DNA of 64,000 bases from an uncultured Geobacteraceae bacterium (GTDB lineage: Bacteria; Desulfobacterota; Desulfuromonadia; Geobacterales; Pseudopelobacteraceae). The DNA lies in NCBI GenBank assembly GCA_903939115.1, contig CAJAFV010000073.1, positions 20,057 to 84,056 on the forward strand. Direction: 5' to 3'. The notes below the pieces were generated by a model, which worked only from the letters and a program-made list of their open reading frames with translations, searched no databases and was not told the origin of the DNA. The stretch's first letter is position 1, and every line of letters starts with the position of its first letter. Shown one piece after another: positions 32,851 through 42,209 of the stretch. The position numbers and the translations under genes are program-made.

Positions 32851-33233
32851 TAACGCCACCCCAGTCTTTGCAGCGATTCATCGATCCGTTCGGCTTCGAT
32901 CTCCGCCAGTTTGCGATGTGCCCCCAGATGTCCACCCATCTCCATAATCAATTCGGGATGCCGCTTTTGTGCCTCTGCAATCTCCTCCGGCAGGTCATGT
33001 TGAACGTGTGCGCCCATGAAGAGGAAATAGGGCATCAGCAGGATGCGTTCGGCGCCTTTGGCCACACAGGCGTCAATGCCGCTCTGGATATTCGGCTCGT
33101 GCAGTTCGCGGAATGAAACTTCGATAATCTCAAAGCCGGTTTGTTCCCGTACCATCTGTGCCACCTGATAGGCGGCATCATTGGCCTCTGCTATGCGACT
33201 GCCATGGGCCATCATTAAAATTGCAGTTTTCAT
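32850..33233 (-). CDS. cbiX: Sirohydrochlorin cobaltochelatase, short form
   Basis: 127 residues, the single-domain CbiX-S length, which works as a homodimer. MMAHGSRIAEAN holds the first metal-binding histidine; PYFLFMGAHVQHDLPEEI holds the second. It inserts cobalt (or possibly iron for sirohaem) into sirohydrochlorin, the entry step of anaerobic cobalamin synthesis. First gene of the cbi run here. I saw no cobalamin riboswitch signature in the 178 bases upstream. Confidence 0.94.
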   Translation of the reverse strand: MKTAILMMAHGSRIAEANDAAYQVAQMVREQTGFEIIEVSFRELHEPNIQSGIDACVAKGAERILLMPYFLFMGAHVQHDLPEEIAEAQKRHPELIMEMGGHLGAHRKLAEIEAERIDESLQRLGWR

Positions 33234-33372
33234 CGTTAGTGTCCTGTCTCAAAATAAATTAAATAGAGCGTGCAGCGGATTTCATGTCGGTACATAGGAG
33301 AAAAACATCAGCAGCGGTGTGCTCCTTAACAGGCAGCGGAGTGTAGAAATTTGTTCATGCGGGTCCAAATGC

Positions 33373-33401
33373 CGGAGAGACGCGTACCAGGCGTCTCTCC
33401 G
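33373..33401. other. Perfect stem-loop downstream of the cytochrome gene
   Basis: CGGAGAGACGC (33373-33383) pairs perfectly with GCGTCTCTCCG (33391-33401) over a 7-base loop. It lies just past the cytochrome stop. No T-run follows, so it may stabilise the mRNA end or act in Rho-assisted termination. Confidence 0.6.
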
Positions 33402-33411
33402 ACGTTGCAGA

Positions 33412-33705
33412 CTATTTTTTGAAGGTCTTGACGATATAATCGGCCACTAATTTAGCGTCTGCATCAGAAACGGCTTTAGCATCAAATACGGGCATTCCGC
33501 CGCCGCCTTTACGGATTTTTTTGGTTATCTTCTTTGGATCTTTAATGCCTTTGAGGGTCTCTTTGGGGTTAATAATGTTGCCGCCATCAGGATGACAGGA
33601 AGAACATTTTGCCTTAAAGATCGTTTCGCCGGTTTCGGCAGCAAATGCTGCGGACATCATACCTACGCTAACTGCAACTGTGGCCATAATAATGCGTTTT
33701 TTCAT
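33412..33705 (-). CDS. Small monoheme c-type cytochrome
   Basis: 97 residues. Signal peptide about 1-22 (VGMMSAAFA-A). One haem-binding CSSCH at 34-38; a likely axial methionine in GGGGMPVFDA near residue 71. Mature size of about 75 residues and the fold pattern resemble cytochrome c6/c553-type electron carriers. It would act in the periplasm. It has its own SD (GGAG) and stands alone between cbiX and hemW. Confidence 0.93.
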   Translation of the reverse strand: MKKRIIMATVAVSVGMMSAAFAAETGETIFKAKCSSCHPDGGNIINPKETLKGIKDPKKITKKIRKGGGGMPVFDAKAVSDADAKLVADYIVKTFKK

Positions 33706-33863
33706 TTGATTCTCCTTTTTAATTCAAAGTAGTTGTCCTCGTGCGAGGCAGATTACAATTTTGCACCATACCACTCCGGAAGCGTTCAGACAAGTGGTGG
33801 TTTTTTTTGAATCATGTATATAATGTGCGCTTGGGAATGCTGGCCGGTAAATAGATGTTTTGG

Positions 33864-34997
33864 TTACAAAAACCGGTTAAAAACCTGATTCGAAAGCAGC
33901 ATTCCCCGCTGTGTCAGGGCAAGTCTCTCCCCTGTTTGATCCAGAAGGCCGAGTCTGACAAGATCGGCCGGTACAGAGCCATAGGCATCTTCGAATGACA
34001 GGCCGAATTCCTGATCAAAGTTGTGCTGACTTACTCCATCCGCCAACCGCAGCCCCAGAAACATAAATTCTGCCATGGCATCACTCTGTGTCAACTTCTG
34101 CTCTTCAACCCGCGTCAGCAGGCCGGACAGAACCCCGCGACGATACTCTTCCAGATTGTCAGGGTTGCTGAAGCGGACTCCATATCCGTCCCGTAGGAAT
34201 GAATGTGCTGCGACGCCCAGACCCAGATAGCCGTCCCGCTGCCAATAACCGCTGTTATGCCGTGAGCGGTAACCAGGACGGGCATAGTTGGCAATCTCGT
34301 AATGGTCAAAGCCAGACCCGGTCAGAAACTCATTGGTAAATTCAAACATGTCTGCCGAAAGGTCTTCGTCAGCTAATTCAGGGCTGTCGGCAGGGTACTT
34401 TCGCGCAAATGGTGTTTCCGCTTCCACTGTCAGGCCGTAGATGGAAATATGCTCCGGAGACAGCTTGACCGCCTGCTGCAGTTCAGTTCGCCACTGGTCA
34501 AGGCTCTGGCCCGGAAGGGAGTGAATCAGGTCAATGCTGATATTGTCGAACCCGGCCTGGCGCGCTGCATGAAAGGCCTGGAAGGACTCTTCTGTTGTAT
34601 GAATTCTCCCCAGACATTTGAGGAAACGATCGTCAAACGACTGAACCCCCAAAGAAATCCGGTTACAGCCGGCATCGTGGAACGCCTTCAGAGAGATGAG
34701 ATCAACGGTGCCCGGGTTTGCTTCAAGCGTAATTTCGGCATCTTTCCGGATAGGTATTTGATCGGTAATTTCCGTAAGCAGCCTGGCCACCTGCTCCGGT
34801 TTCAGCAGAGACGGAGTACCGCCACCAAAGTAAATTGACTCAAGCGGGCCGGCTTCGTTTGTGTGGAATTGCAGTTCACGGTTCAGGAGTGCCGGATATT
34901 CGACAAGCTCGTTATGTTTAGGCGTGGTGGAGACAAAAGCACAATAGTGACATTTTTCACGGCAGAACGGCACGTGAATATAGAGTCTGTTGAACAT
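33864..34997 (-). CDS. hemW: HemW-type radical SAM protein (coproporphyrinogen oxidase-like)
   Basis: 377 residues. The Fe-S motif CREKCHYCAF gives cysteines at 12, 16 and 19, the HemW-type CxxxCxxC spacing. YFGGGTPSLL, EANPGT, NRISLGVQSFDD, SIDLIHSLPGQ and YEIANYARPG follow. Size matches HemW rather than HemN (about 450). HemW is regarded as a haem chaperone rather than an oxidase. It would suit a cytochrome-rich organism and sits near a cytochrome c gene. Divergent from the OB-fold protein gene. Confidence 0.9.
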   Translation of the reverse strand: MFNRLYIHVPFCREKCHYCAFVSTTPKHNELVEYPALLNRELQFHTNEAGPLESIYFGGGTPSLLKPEQVARLLTEITDQIPIRKDAEITLEANPGTVDLISLKAFHDAGCNRISLGVQSFDDRFLKCLGRIHTTEESFQAFHAARQAGFDNISIDLIHSLPGQSLDQWRTELQQAVKLSPEHISIYGLTVEAETPFARKYPADSPELADEDLSADMFEFTNEFLTGSGFDHYEIANYARPGYRSRHNSGYWQRDGYLGLGVAAHSFLRDGYGVRFSNPDNLEEYRRGVLSGLLTRVEEQKLTQSDAMAEFMFLGLRLADGVSQHNFDQEFGLSFEDAYGSVPADLVRLGLLDQTGERLALTQRGMLLSNQVFNRFL

Positions 34998-35083
34998 GAG
35001 AACTCCTGTTTTTTTGAGTGCCGAGAGTACGAAGATATGATAGTGTTACTCGCTTGGTTGGTAAATACAAAAAAGGGGATTTT

Positions 35084-35851
35084 ATGGATTTTATGAACAA
35101 GAATTTTCTGCTGTCGCTTTCCTGTGTAATTACGCTCTCTTCCGTAACGGCTACATTGGCCTCGCCCGACAAGGCGGCGGCTCCTGCCGCTGAAGCAACA
35201 GCTCAACCAGCTGCGGCGCTCCTCACCGGCAAAGTCCTTCAAACTATGGATAGCGGTGGTTATACGTACGTCTATCTTGAAAAAAAAGGTGGAGAAAAAG
35301 TCTGGGTTGCAGCTTCGGCGACTCCGGTCAAGGTCGGTTCACAGATGAGCTTCAAGGGCGGCACTGAGATGCTTAACTTTGAGAGCAAGAGCCTGAAACG
35401 AAAATTTGATAAGATCATATTTGCCGACGCTGCTGTGACTGATGGTGTTGCCAAGGGTGCTGACACATATAAAGGCAAGAGCGAATCCGGTGGCAGCAAG
35501 GCTGCTGCGGCAACCAAGGACGCAAAGATATCGGTAGCCAAAGCTGCCGGAGCAAATGCCTATACCGTTCAGGAAATATTTACCAACAGCGCAAAACTAA
35601 ACAATAAAAAAGTTGTCGTCAAAGGCAAAGTTGTCAAAGTGTCTACCGGAATCATGGGGAGGAACTGGATCCATATTCAGGACGGGACCGGCAATCAGGC
35701 CAATAAGAACCATAATCTCGTCTGTACTTCAAAAGACATGGCAGATGTGGGTGACATTGTGACGGTGAGAGGAGTCCTTGCCAAAGATAAGGATTTTGGC
35801 GGCGGATACAAGTACACCGCTATTGTAGAAGAGTCCACCATCAAGAAATAA
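35084..35851 (+). CDS. Secreted NrfJ-like / OB-fold protein
   Basis: 255 residues from ATG 35084 (AAAAGGGGA 5-6 bases upstream). Signal peptide about 1-25. An NrfJ-like domain (GKVLQTMDSGGYTYVYLEKKGGEKVWVAAS, about 47-77) is followed by a Lys/Ala-rich linker and a C-terminal OB-fold (about 160-250) with IMGRNWIHIQDGTG and DIVTVRGVL. Proteins with one or both parts are common in c-cytochrome-rich bacteria; the function is not settled. The OB domain of exported proteins usually binds small ligands or proteins, not DNA. Confidence 0.78.
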   Translation: MDFMNKNFLLSLSCVITLSSVTATLASPDKAAAPAAEATAQPAAALLTGKVLQTMDSGGYTYVYLEKKGGEKVWVAASATPVKVGSQMSFKGGTEMLNFESKSLKRKFDKIIFADAAVTDGVAKGADTYKGKSESGGSKAAAATKDAKISVAKAAGANAYTVQEIFTNSAKLNNKKVVVKGKVVKVSTGIMGRNWIHIQDGTGNQANKNHNLVCTSKDMADVGDIVTVRGVLAKDKDFGGGYKYTAIVEESTIKK

Positions 35852-35881
35852 ATGAATTTCAACAAAGAATCTCCCTCTTTT

Positions 35882-35973
35882 GTAGGGGCGACAGCACGGT
35901 TTTATTGTGCTTCGCCCCTGTCGGCGCAGAGAACAATAGCGGGCAAAGCAGATGACTCTTGCTTTGCCCCTAC
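35882..35973. repeat. 92-bp intergenic element with two hairpins and inverted ends
   Basis: The ends are exact inverted repeats, GTAGGGGC (35882-35889) and GCCCCTAC (35966-35973). The left half forms a GGGGCG.../...CGCCCC hairpin; the right half has a perfect 10-bp stem GGGCAAAGCA/TGCTTTGCCC. It occupies the gap between the OB-fold gene and the methyltransferase gene. Confidence 0.7.
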
Positions 35974-36011
35974 CAATTCAATGGAATTTTATGTGATGGA
36001 AATTCCCTAAA

Positions 36012-37100
36012 TTGATTACTGCCAATCCGGTACAAACACATTACCAAAACTACCCCTATCCGACCTATCCTCTGGTAGCCTCAGTACGATGCTGTGATAC
36101 CTACGCCCTCAATCTGAAAGTACTCTGGGCGCGTTTTAACAACACCCTTCCACCCGTTGAAGCGGCAAAAATACTGATAGCGGGGTGCGGCACATTTGCT
36201 CCGTACCCGATGGCCATTGCCAACCCTGATGTGCCGATTACCGCGCTGGATCTCTCGGATAGAAGCCTCCATCGGGCACGGTTACACTGTCTTCTGCATG
36301 GCAGGCGCAACGTTACTTTTCGCTGCGGTGATTTGTCTGAGCAACATGCTATTGATGACCGCTTCGGGTTTATAGATTCCTATGGAGTTCTACATCATCT
36401 GGAGGACCCGCTGGCGGGGTTGAAAATATTGGCAGGACACCTTGTTCCGGGGGGCATACTGAGAATCATGCTCTACAGTCGTTACGCCCGTCGGGAAGAG
36501 GAATCCATTCGTCGCGCTTTCAGGTTGCTTGGCATAAACTCGCCACGTCGCGCCCGTCAGTTGCTGTGCAAAGCCGGGCCGGGATCGCGCCTTGCCGACT
36601 TTATGGCTGCATCTGATGAGACGACAACAGTTTCCGGTCTTGCGGACGCTCTGCTTCACCCGTGTGTACATACCTACCGGATTGATGAATTGCTTGAGAT
36701 GGTCACTCAAGCCGGGATGGAGCCGTTACTCTTCGGACACCACGGTGCTCTGGAGGATCCGGCTGAGGAAATTTTGCGGCTCAGAATGCTTGAGAAAGAT
36801 CGACAATCACCTGGAAATTTTGTTGTCTACCTCGGGAAAAAAGGTAAACCGATCGCTGCAAATACCGGTGACAGTTTGGTCGTTCTGAACCCCTGCCTTG
36901 TTTCTTCGGTCAGTCGATTGTCATTTGGAACTCTGCAGATCAATCCACGGATCGGCTGCAGTAATCCGCTCATAAATGGCCGAAACAGAGGCTTTTTGCG
37001 ACATTTTGTTGCTCCTGTCCGCCGCAGTGATTTAGCCGGTGATGAAGCGGGAATGGTCACCGTTTACAAACGTCTTCTTTTTCTGACTGAGTATGTCTGA
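36012..37100 (+). CDS. Class I SAM-dependent methyltransferase
   Basis: 362 residues, TTG start. N-terminal YQNYPYPTYP is a motif seen in a group of methyltransferase-domain proteins. SAM-binding motif I is ILIAGCGTFAPYP (about 54-66), followed by ITALDLSDRSL, FRCGDLSEQ and SYGVLHHLEDP. C-terminal residues about 200-362 form an extra domain of unknown role (HPCVHTYRIDELLEMV onward). The substrate is unknown. It stands alone, preceded by a double-hairpin repeat and converging on lptD with an 8-base gap. Confidence 0.82.
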   Translation: MITANPVQTHYQNYPYPTYPLVASVRCCDTYALNLKVLWARFNNTLPPVEAAKILIAGCGTFAPYPMAIANPDVPITALDLSDRSLHRARLHCLLHGRRNVTFRCGDLSEQHAIDDRFGFIDSYGVLHHLEDPLAGLKILAGHLVPGGILRIMLYSRYARREEESIRRAFRLLGINSPRRARQLLCKAGPGSRLADFMAASDETTTVSGLADALLHPCVHTYRIDELLEMVTQAGMEPLLFGHHGALEDPAEEILRLRMLEKDRQSPGNFVVYLGKKGKPIAANTGDSLVVLNPCLVSSVSRLSFGTLQINPRIGCSNPLINGRNRGFLRHFVAPVRRSDLAGDEAGMVTVYKRLLFLTEYV

Positions 37101-37108
37101 TTTGTTTT

Positions 37109-39223
37109 TTACAGTCCGGCAAGGTTGAAGTTTACAGAAAATGAATTATTCCCGGGGCGCTGGTGGACGGCAAGGTTTACGCTCCAGCATTTATGGAGAT
37201 ATTCCACGGAGGATACCGACTCAAGAAAATCGTGGTTGTCTAATGAGTAGCGGATCGAGTAGGAAAGCTTGAGAGGTGTGATCAGCTTTGTTGTGAACCT
37301 CCCCTCGAGATATTCAACGCCATTTTGAGCCGGAGTAGAGGTCGCACTGGATGGTATTAAAGGTGTAGATCGGGCCATCTGATAGCCGGCGCCGAGAGAG
37401 TTTCCTTGCCGGTCATCAAGATCTATGCCCGCTTCAGTCGTTGATAGATACTTTTCGTAGAGGTTAAAGCGGGTATCAAAGGTAACGTGAACCATTTTAG
37501 TCAGCCACGTATCTGTCTCCAAAATCAGATCACTCCATGGACGCTGACTTTCAACTAATGTCAGCAGATCCCGGCGCTCTCCGGAAAATAAATAGTCTGC
37601 ACCCAGTTTAATCCTCGAAATATCGCGATACTCCGTTGAATTGCCTGAAACAAATTTTCCGGAAATCAAATTGGTAATTGAAAGCGCACCCGCATTTTGC
37701 GTGATCATTCGATCGGTGTAATCATAGTACGGAAGACGCTGCTGATCCCGCTCAGGTATAAAATTGTAGCGAACTTCCGGGATGATTTCATGCCGGACTT
37801 TTTGTAACGTGGAGAAACCGGCGTCATACACCCGGGTCAGCGATGTTGACATGCGTGCGCCCGCCTCCAGTAGCAGGTCGGCACTGCTCGCCGCATTATT
37901 GCTGCCGTCACGATTATCCGTGGCATACCCTCTCATGTGGAGACCGGTATACAGCTCCGTTTGAAGAACGCCGCTTTTATACGGGTATATGGTGATACGG
38001 GGAAACATCTGCAGGCGCTGGCCACTTGGAGCCGTTTCTCGATAGAGGTTTTCTACGGTGCCGTCAAAATCGACGTAGAGCGGTGTTGAAAACAGTGGCT
38101 GCCGTACCGCTGCACCGCCAAGGGACGGCAGAGCCTGAAGCGTGGCTTTGTTATCGTTTGTATAGAGATTGTCGCTATAGCGCAGATTTGAGGTCATAGC
38201 ATAATTATGCCATATATTCAGCGTGTTGATGATGGTGTCACTTGATTGGCGATTGTACTCACCAACTTTTTCGCCAAAATCGCTCAAAAAGGTCGAGTCG
38301 CTGGTTAGGTTGGCAGTCATACGAATATTTGCGTCAGGTGAAAAGATTTCTTTATGTTCCTGGGCCAGGGCCCATCGCCAGCGATTCTCCCTCTTGTCGT
38401 AAAGCTGATAGGTCGTGATATACCCTTCGCTGCCGCGCTTTCGTATATAGCGATAATTCAGCCCGGTTCCTACACCGCGGAGCGACATTACATAGAGATC
38501 AAGCAGAATATCCTGGCTTGGTGAAATCACCAGATAGAGTGGCACATCAAGCTGTACTCCCCGTTTCTCGTAGTGACCAAATTTGGGAATAAGGAGCCCA
38601 GATGTTTTTCCGTTAAGAACCGGAAAGGCCATCCATGGCAGATAAAGAACGGGGACGTCTTTTACGTAGAAGATAACGTTACGCCCCGTAGCATACCCGT
38701 CTAACTTAATATTGAGGGTGCTGGTTCCGAATTTCCAGCTTGGATCCGCTATGTCACAGGAGGTTACCTCGGCGGATGAGCCGCTATACTCGTTCTCATT
38801 TATTCGAACAAGCTTTTCTGCCTTGATGGTTATGTCTGAATCAGGTTTTTCAGGCTTGATAGCCGTGCCAGACAGCGGAGCCTTCAAGAGCGCTGGATCA
38901 ATTTCTGCCCGGCCGGTATCGATGTTCATAACCAGTGCTTCGCCGGTCAGGATAGTAGTCTCCTTTGACAGCACAACCGAACCGTTTGCGTACAGCATGT
39001 GAGTCGCCGCTTCATACCTGACTCTGTCGGCAACAAGGGTCTGACCCTGCCACTGTGCGACAACATGCCCTTCAGCAGTGTAAACACCTGCCGCCAGATC
39101 CTGGCTCATAGTGTCGGCATTTATATGTACGTTGCCATCTGCAATCGGTAGATCAGCGGCCTCGGTAGGCAGCGCTCTGCAACCGATAAAACAGAATATA
39201 AGAAGATAATAGATAAACTTCAT
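37109..39223 (-). CDS. lptD: LPS-assembly protein LptD (OstA/Imp)
   Basis: 704 residues. Signal peptide about 1-22. The N-terminal OstA/LptA-like jellyroll (about 25-135: VHINADTMSQDLAAGVYTAEGHV...ANGSVVLSK) is followed by a C-terminal beta-barrel (about 200-704) with KDVPVLYLPWMAFP and GLLIPKFGHYEKRGVQL, characteristic of LptD. It inserts lipopolysaccharide in the outer leaflet with LptE. It is last in the run trpA-accD-folC-lptD on the minus strand, 8 bases after folC. Confidence 0.94.
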   Translation of the reverse strand: MKFIYYLLIFCFIGCRALPTEAADLPIADGNVHINADTMSQDLAAGVYTAEGHVVAQWQGQTLVADRVRYEAATHMLYANGSVVLSKETTILTGEALVMNIDTGRAEIDPALLKAPLSGTAIKPEKPDSDITIKAEKLVRINENEYSGSSAEVTSCDIADPSWKFGTSTLNIKLDGYATGRNVIFYVKDVPVLYLPWMAFPVLNGKTSGLLIPKFGHYEKRGVQLDVPLYLVISPSQDILLDLYVMSLRGVGTGLNYRYIRKRGSEGYITTYQLYDKRENRWRWALAQEHKEIFSPDANIRMTANLTSDSTFLSDFGEKVGEYNRQSSDTIINTLNIWHNYAMTSNLRYSDNLYTNDNKATLQALPSLGGAAVRQPLFSTPLYVDFDGTVENLYRETAPSGQRLQMFPRITIYPYKSGVLQTELYTGLHMRGYATDNRDGSNNAASSADLLLEAGARMSTSLTRVYDAGFSTLQKVRHEIIPEVRYNFIPERDQQRLPYYDYTDRMITQNAGALSITNLISGKFVSGNSTEYRDISRIKLGADYLFSGERRDLLTLVESQRPWSDLILETDTWLTKMVHVTFDTRFNLYEKYLSTTEAGIDLDDRQGNSLGAGYQMARSTPLIPSSATSTPAQNGVEYLEGRFTTKLITPLKLSYSIRYSLDNHDFLESVSSVEYLHKCWSVNLAVHQRPGNNSFSVNFNLAGL

Positions 39224-39231
39224 TACAACGA

Positions 39232-40512
39232 TCAGCCTCTGATCCCGGTATAATTTGCCTGCTCAAGCCAGGCTTTAACTTCACCAACAACAAACAGCGA
39301 ACCACAAACCAGGATAAGATCGGACTCTGCTGCCCGGCTGCGTGCCTTGCCAATTCCCGCCACAACAGAGCCGCACGGCTCGGATTCAATTCCTTGCGAG
39401 CGGAAAAACTGTGTGAGGACTTCATCTTTCATGGCGCGATCAACGGCTGGGGTTACGGTATAAATGCCATCGACGAGCGGCAGCAGCGGAGCATATATCT
39501 GCCCGATATCCTTGTCGTCGCAGACGCCGGTTACCATCAACAGCCGGGAATAGGAATAATCGTGCAGCGCTTCTGCCAGTGCTGCTGCACCGGCCGGGTT
39601 ATGAGCGCCATCCAGCAGCAGCCGTGGCGTGCCAGGTACCAGTTCCATGCGGCCCGGCCACGCTGCTCCGGCAATTCCTTCTTTGAAAGAAGAGGGGGTG
39701 ATCTCCGTCCCGTCTGTTTCAAGGCTCTCTGCAGCGGCAAGCGCGAGTGCGGCATTTGCTGCTTGATAGCGCCCGGGAATGCCAGGGGTTAGTTGCGTAA
39801 GACTCCGGCTCAAACCGTGATAATTGAGAGTATGATCGAGGGCCCACTCTGCTGAAAAATCCGTGCCGAGCGTTTTAACGTCACATTCTGCAATATGGCA
39901 CTGCTCTGCTATCGCCAGACGGACCGCTTCAGGCTGTTCTGCGCTGATAACGCGGGTGCGCGGTTTGATGATCCCGGCCTTCTCCTTCGCAATCTCCTCA
40001 AGAGAGGTGCCGAGATACTCGGCGTGATCGATGGCAATCGGGGTGAGTATGGTCAGCTCGCCAGTAAAAGCGGCAGTCGCATCAGAACGGCCACCCATCC
40101 CCGCTTCCATTATCGCGAACTCAACCTGCTCCTCGCTGAAAATATATGCCGCCAGTGCCGTTGTTATCTCGAAAAAAGTCGCTTCGTCCGGGGTGGCTTT
40201 CAGCACAATATCAAGCCTTTGCACGAGCTTATCGGTAGAATATTCGCTGCCGTTTATTCTGAACCGTTCGGTGAAACGGACCAGGTGAGGGGAGCTGAAC
40301 TGCGCTACTGAAAGTCCCGCATGGAGGAGAATGTTGGAGAGAAAGGCCGACGTAGAGCCTTTGCCGTTTGTGCCGACGACATGAATAGTGCGGAATTGTT
40401 TGTCCGGATTGCCCAGGCGTTCGAGGAGAGTGCCGACCCTGTCGACGCCTGGTCGGATACCAAAGCGCCGGCGGGCGTACAGCCTTTCCAGCACGTCTGT
40501 CAGATGCGGCAT
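39232..40512 (-). CDS. folC: Bifunctional dihydrofolate/folylpolyglutamate synthase
   Basis: 426 residues. P-loop VVGTNGKGSTSAF (47-54 core), TPDEATFFEITTALA, EAGMGGRSDATAAF, TPIAIDHAEYLG, and LLDGAHNPAGAAAL near the C-terminal domain are all diagnostic. It adds glutamate to dihydropteroate and folates. It starts 1 base after the accD stop, as expected in the common accD-folC pair. Confidence 0.96.
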   Translation of the reverse strand: MPHLTDVLERLYARRRFGIRPGVDRVGTLLERLGNPDKQFRTIHVVGTNGKGSTSAFLSNILLHAGLSVAQFSSPHLVRFTERFRINGSEYSTDKLVQRLDIVLKATPDEATFFEITTALAAYIFSEEQVEFAIMEAGMGGRSDATAAFTGELTILTPIAIDHAEYLGTSLEEIAKEKAGIIKPRTRVISAEQPEAVRLAIAEQCHIAECDVKTLGTDFSAEWALDHTLNYHGLSRSLTQLTPGIPGRYQAANAALALAAAESLETDGTEITPSSFKEGIAGAAWPGRMELVPGTPRLLLDGAHNPAGAAALAEALHDYSYSRLLMVTGVCDDKDIGQIYAPLLPLVDGIYTVTPAVDRAMKDEVLTQFFRSQGIESEPCGSVVAGIGKARSRAAESDLILVCGSLFVVGEVKAWLEQANYTGIRG

Positions 40513-40513
40513 G

Positions 40514-41368
40514 TCAGGCGGTGGGACGATGCAGCATTTTCAATATGGAAGCAAGTTTGCTGCGCATTTCTGAGCGGGGTATGATCGCATCGATCATACC
40601 ATGATCAAGTAAATATTCCGCACGTTGGAAGCCTTCCGGCAGTTTCTGCCGGATCGTCTGTTCAATAACCCGTGGGCCGGCAAAGCCTATCAGTGCTTTC
40701 GGTTCGGAAATATTGACATCTCCCAGCATGGCAAAACTGGCGGTAACGCCGCCGGTCGTAGGATCAGTCAGCAGGGAGACAAAAGGGATGCCGGCCCTTT
40801 TCAGCTTTGCCAGGGCAGCAGATGTTTTGGCCATCTGCATCAGGGAGAGGATGCTCTCCTGCATGCGCGCCCCGCCGGAAGCTGAAATAATAATCACCGG
40901 CTGGTTTTTTTGCAGACCGCGTTCGATCGAGCGGGTGATCTTTTCACCGACTACGCTCCCCATGCTCCCCCCCATGAAGGAAAAGTCAAAGCAGGAAACC
41001 TGAACCGGCAACTCTTCGATAGATCCTTCCACACAAATCACGGCATCTTTTGCCCCCCCTTTGGCAAGGGCGGTGTCAATTCGGTCCTGATAGCTTTTGG
41101 CATCTTTAAATTGAAGAAAGTCGACAGACGTTACATCGGCGTCAAACTCCTGCCAGACGCCGTCATCAAGCAGTGCTTCGAGACGCTTGCGGGCGGAAAT
41201 GCGGTAATGATGGCCACACTTCGGGCAGACCTGCAGATTGGCCTCGATATCCTTGCTTAACAGTGTTTCGGAACATCCCGGGCATTTTACCCACATCCCA
41301 TCAGGAAACGTGACTTTGTTGCCGCCCGATCTTTCTATACTGACTCTTTCCTTGGTAAACCAGCTCAT
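40514..41368 (-). CDS. accD: Acetyl-CoA carboxylase carboxyltransferase subunit beta
   Basis: 284 residues. N-terminal zinc finger CPGC...CPKC (C29, C32, C48, C51). Carboxyltransferase core: FDFSFMGGSMGSVVGEKITRSIE, SASGGARMQESILSLMQM, PTTGGVTASFAMLGDV and GFAGPRVIEQTI. It forms malonyl-CoA with AccA, the biotin carrier and AccC. It is followed directly by folC and preceded by trpA, an order conserved in many proteobacteria. Confidence 0.97.
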   Translation of the reverse strand: MSWFTKERVSIERSGGNKVTFPDGMWVKCPGCSETLLSKDIEANLQVCPKCGHHYRISARKRLEALLDDGVWQEFDADVTSVDFLQFKDAKSYQDRIDTALAKGGAKDAVICVEGSIEELPVQVSCFDFSFMGGSMGSVVGEKITRSIERGLQKNQPVIIISASGGARMQESILSLMQMAKTSAALAKLKRAGIPFVSLLTDPTTGGVTASFAMLGDVNISEPKALIGFAGPRVIEQTIRQKLPEGFQRAEYLLDHGMIDAIIPRSEMRSKLASILKMLHRPTA

Positions 41369-41392
41369 AGATGGCCTCGCGTCTTTCGTGAT

Positions 41393-42190
41393 TTAATTGT
41401 CTGCAAGAGCTTGCTTCAAGCTCGAAACGTAACTCCCCAACTGCTGCTTCAGCTCTTCTCCGGAAAATTGTTCAAACAGTTTGACTATGGCACTGCCGAC
41501 GACAATACCGCCGGCAAGCTTTCCAACTTCAGATGCCTGTTCAGGAGTGGAGATGCCGAATCCAGCCATGACCGGGAGCGAAATGGTTTGCTGCACTTTC
41601 GCCAGTTCTTGTGCCAGTGAGTGAGAAACAGAGCTCCTCGCTCCGGTTACTCCGGTTACGGTGACGTAATAGACAAAGCCGCTTCCAAGACGTTCTACGG
41701 TGGCTATACGCTCTGAATTTGACGTCGGCGTAAGCAGGAAGATCACTTCAAGGCCATAAAGGCGGGCCGGAACGATCAATTCACTTGACTCTTCCGGCGG
41801 CATATCAACCAGCAGGACGCCATCAACCCCGGCCTCAGAAGCATCCCGACAGAAGCGGTCATATCCGTAGGCATGAACCGGATTAAGGTATCCCATCAAA
41901 ATAATTGGAATTTCGGTGCGGGTACGAACTCTTTTGACCAATTCCAGGATGCCTTGAAGAGTAGTCCCCGAGTTGAGAGCCCTTTCAGAGGAGCGCTGGA
42001 TAGTCGGTCCGTCAGCCATCGGGTCTGAAAACGGGACGCCAAGCTCAATAACGTCGGCACCTGAGCTCTCAAGGAGCAGAATCATCTCTTCCGTGGTGGC
42101 AAGATCCGGGTCTCCAGCGGTGATAAATGCGATCAAAGCCTTTGATTTGACTGTTTGAAGCGCTGTGAATCGTGCAGCAAGTCTGCTCAT
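41393..42190 (-). CDS. trpA: Tryptophan synthase alpha subunit
   Basis: 265 residues from the ATG at 42190. Catalytic E49 and D60 stand in [16 protein letters not shown] at the same numbers as in E. coli Trp[36 protein letters not shown] and [13 protein letters not shown] follow. It cleaves indole-3-glycerol phosphate and passes indole to TrpB. Unusually, trpB and trpF are 15 kb away on the opposite strand; only accD and folC remain in the expected place. A frame extension to 42241 would run into the chemoreceptor gene and is unlikely. Confidence 0.96.
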   Translation of the reverse strand: MSRLAARFTALQTVKSKALIAFITAGDPDLATTEEMILLLESSGADVIELGVPFSDPMADGPTIQRSSERALNSGTTLQGILELVKRVRTRTEIPIILMGYLNPVHAYGYDRFCRDASEAGVDGVLLVDMPPEESSELIVPARLYGLEVIFLLTPTSNSERIATVERLGSGFVYYVTVTGVTGARSSVSHSLAQELAKVQQTISLPVMAGFGISTPEQASEVGKLAGGIVVGSAIVKLFEQFSGEELKQQLGSYVSSLKQALADN

Positions 42191-42209
42191 AGTAGTACCA
42201 CGTAACCGG

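Noticed and set aside
33234..33411. Cobalamin riboswitch upstream of cbiX
   Set aside because: No recognisable B12 box or AdoCbl core was found; only a stem-loop belonging to the cytochrome gene end.
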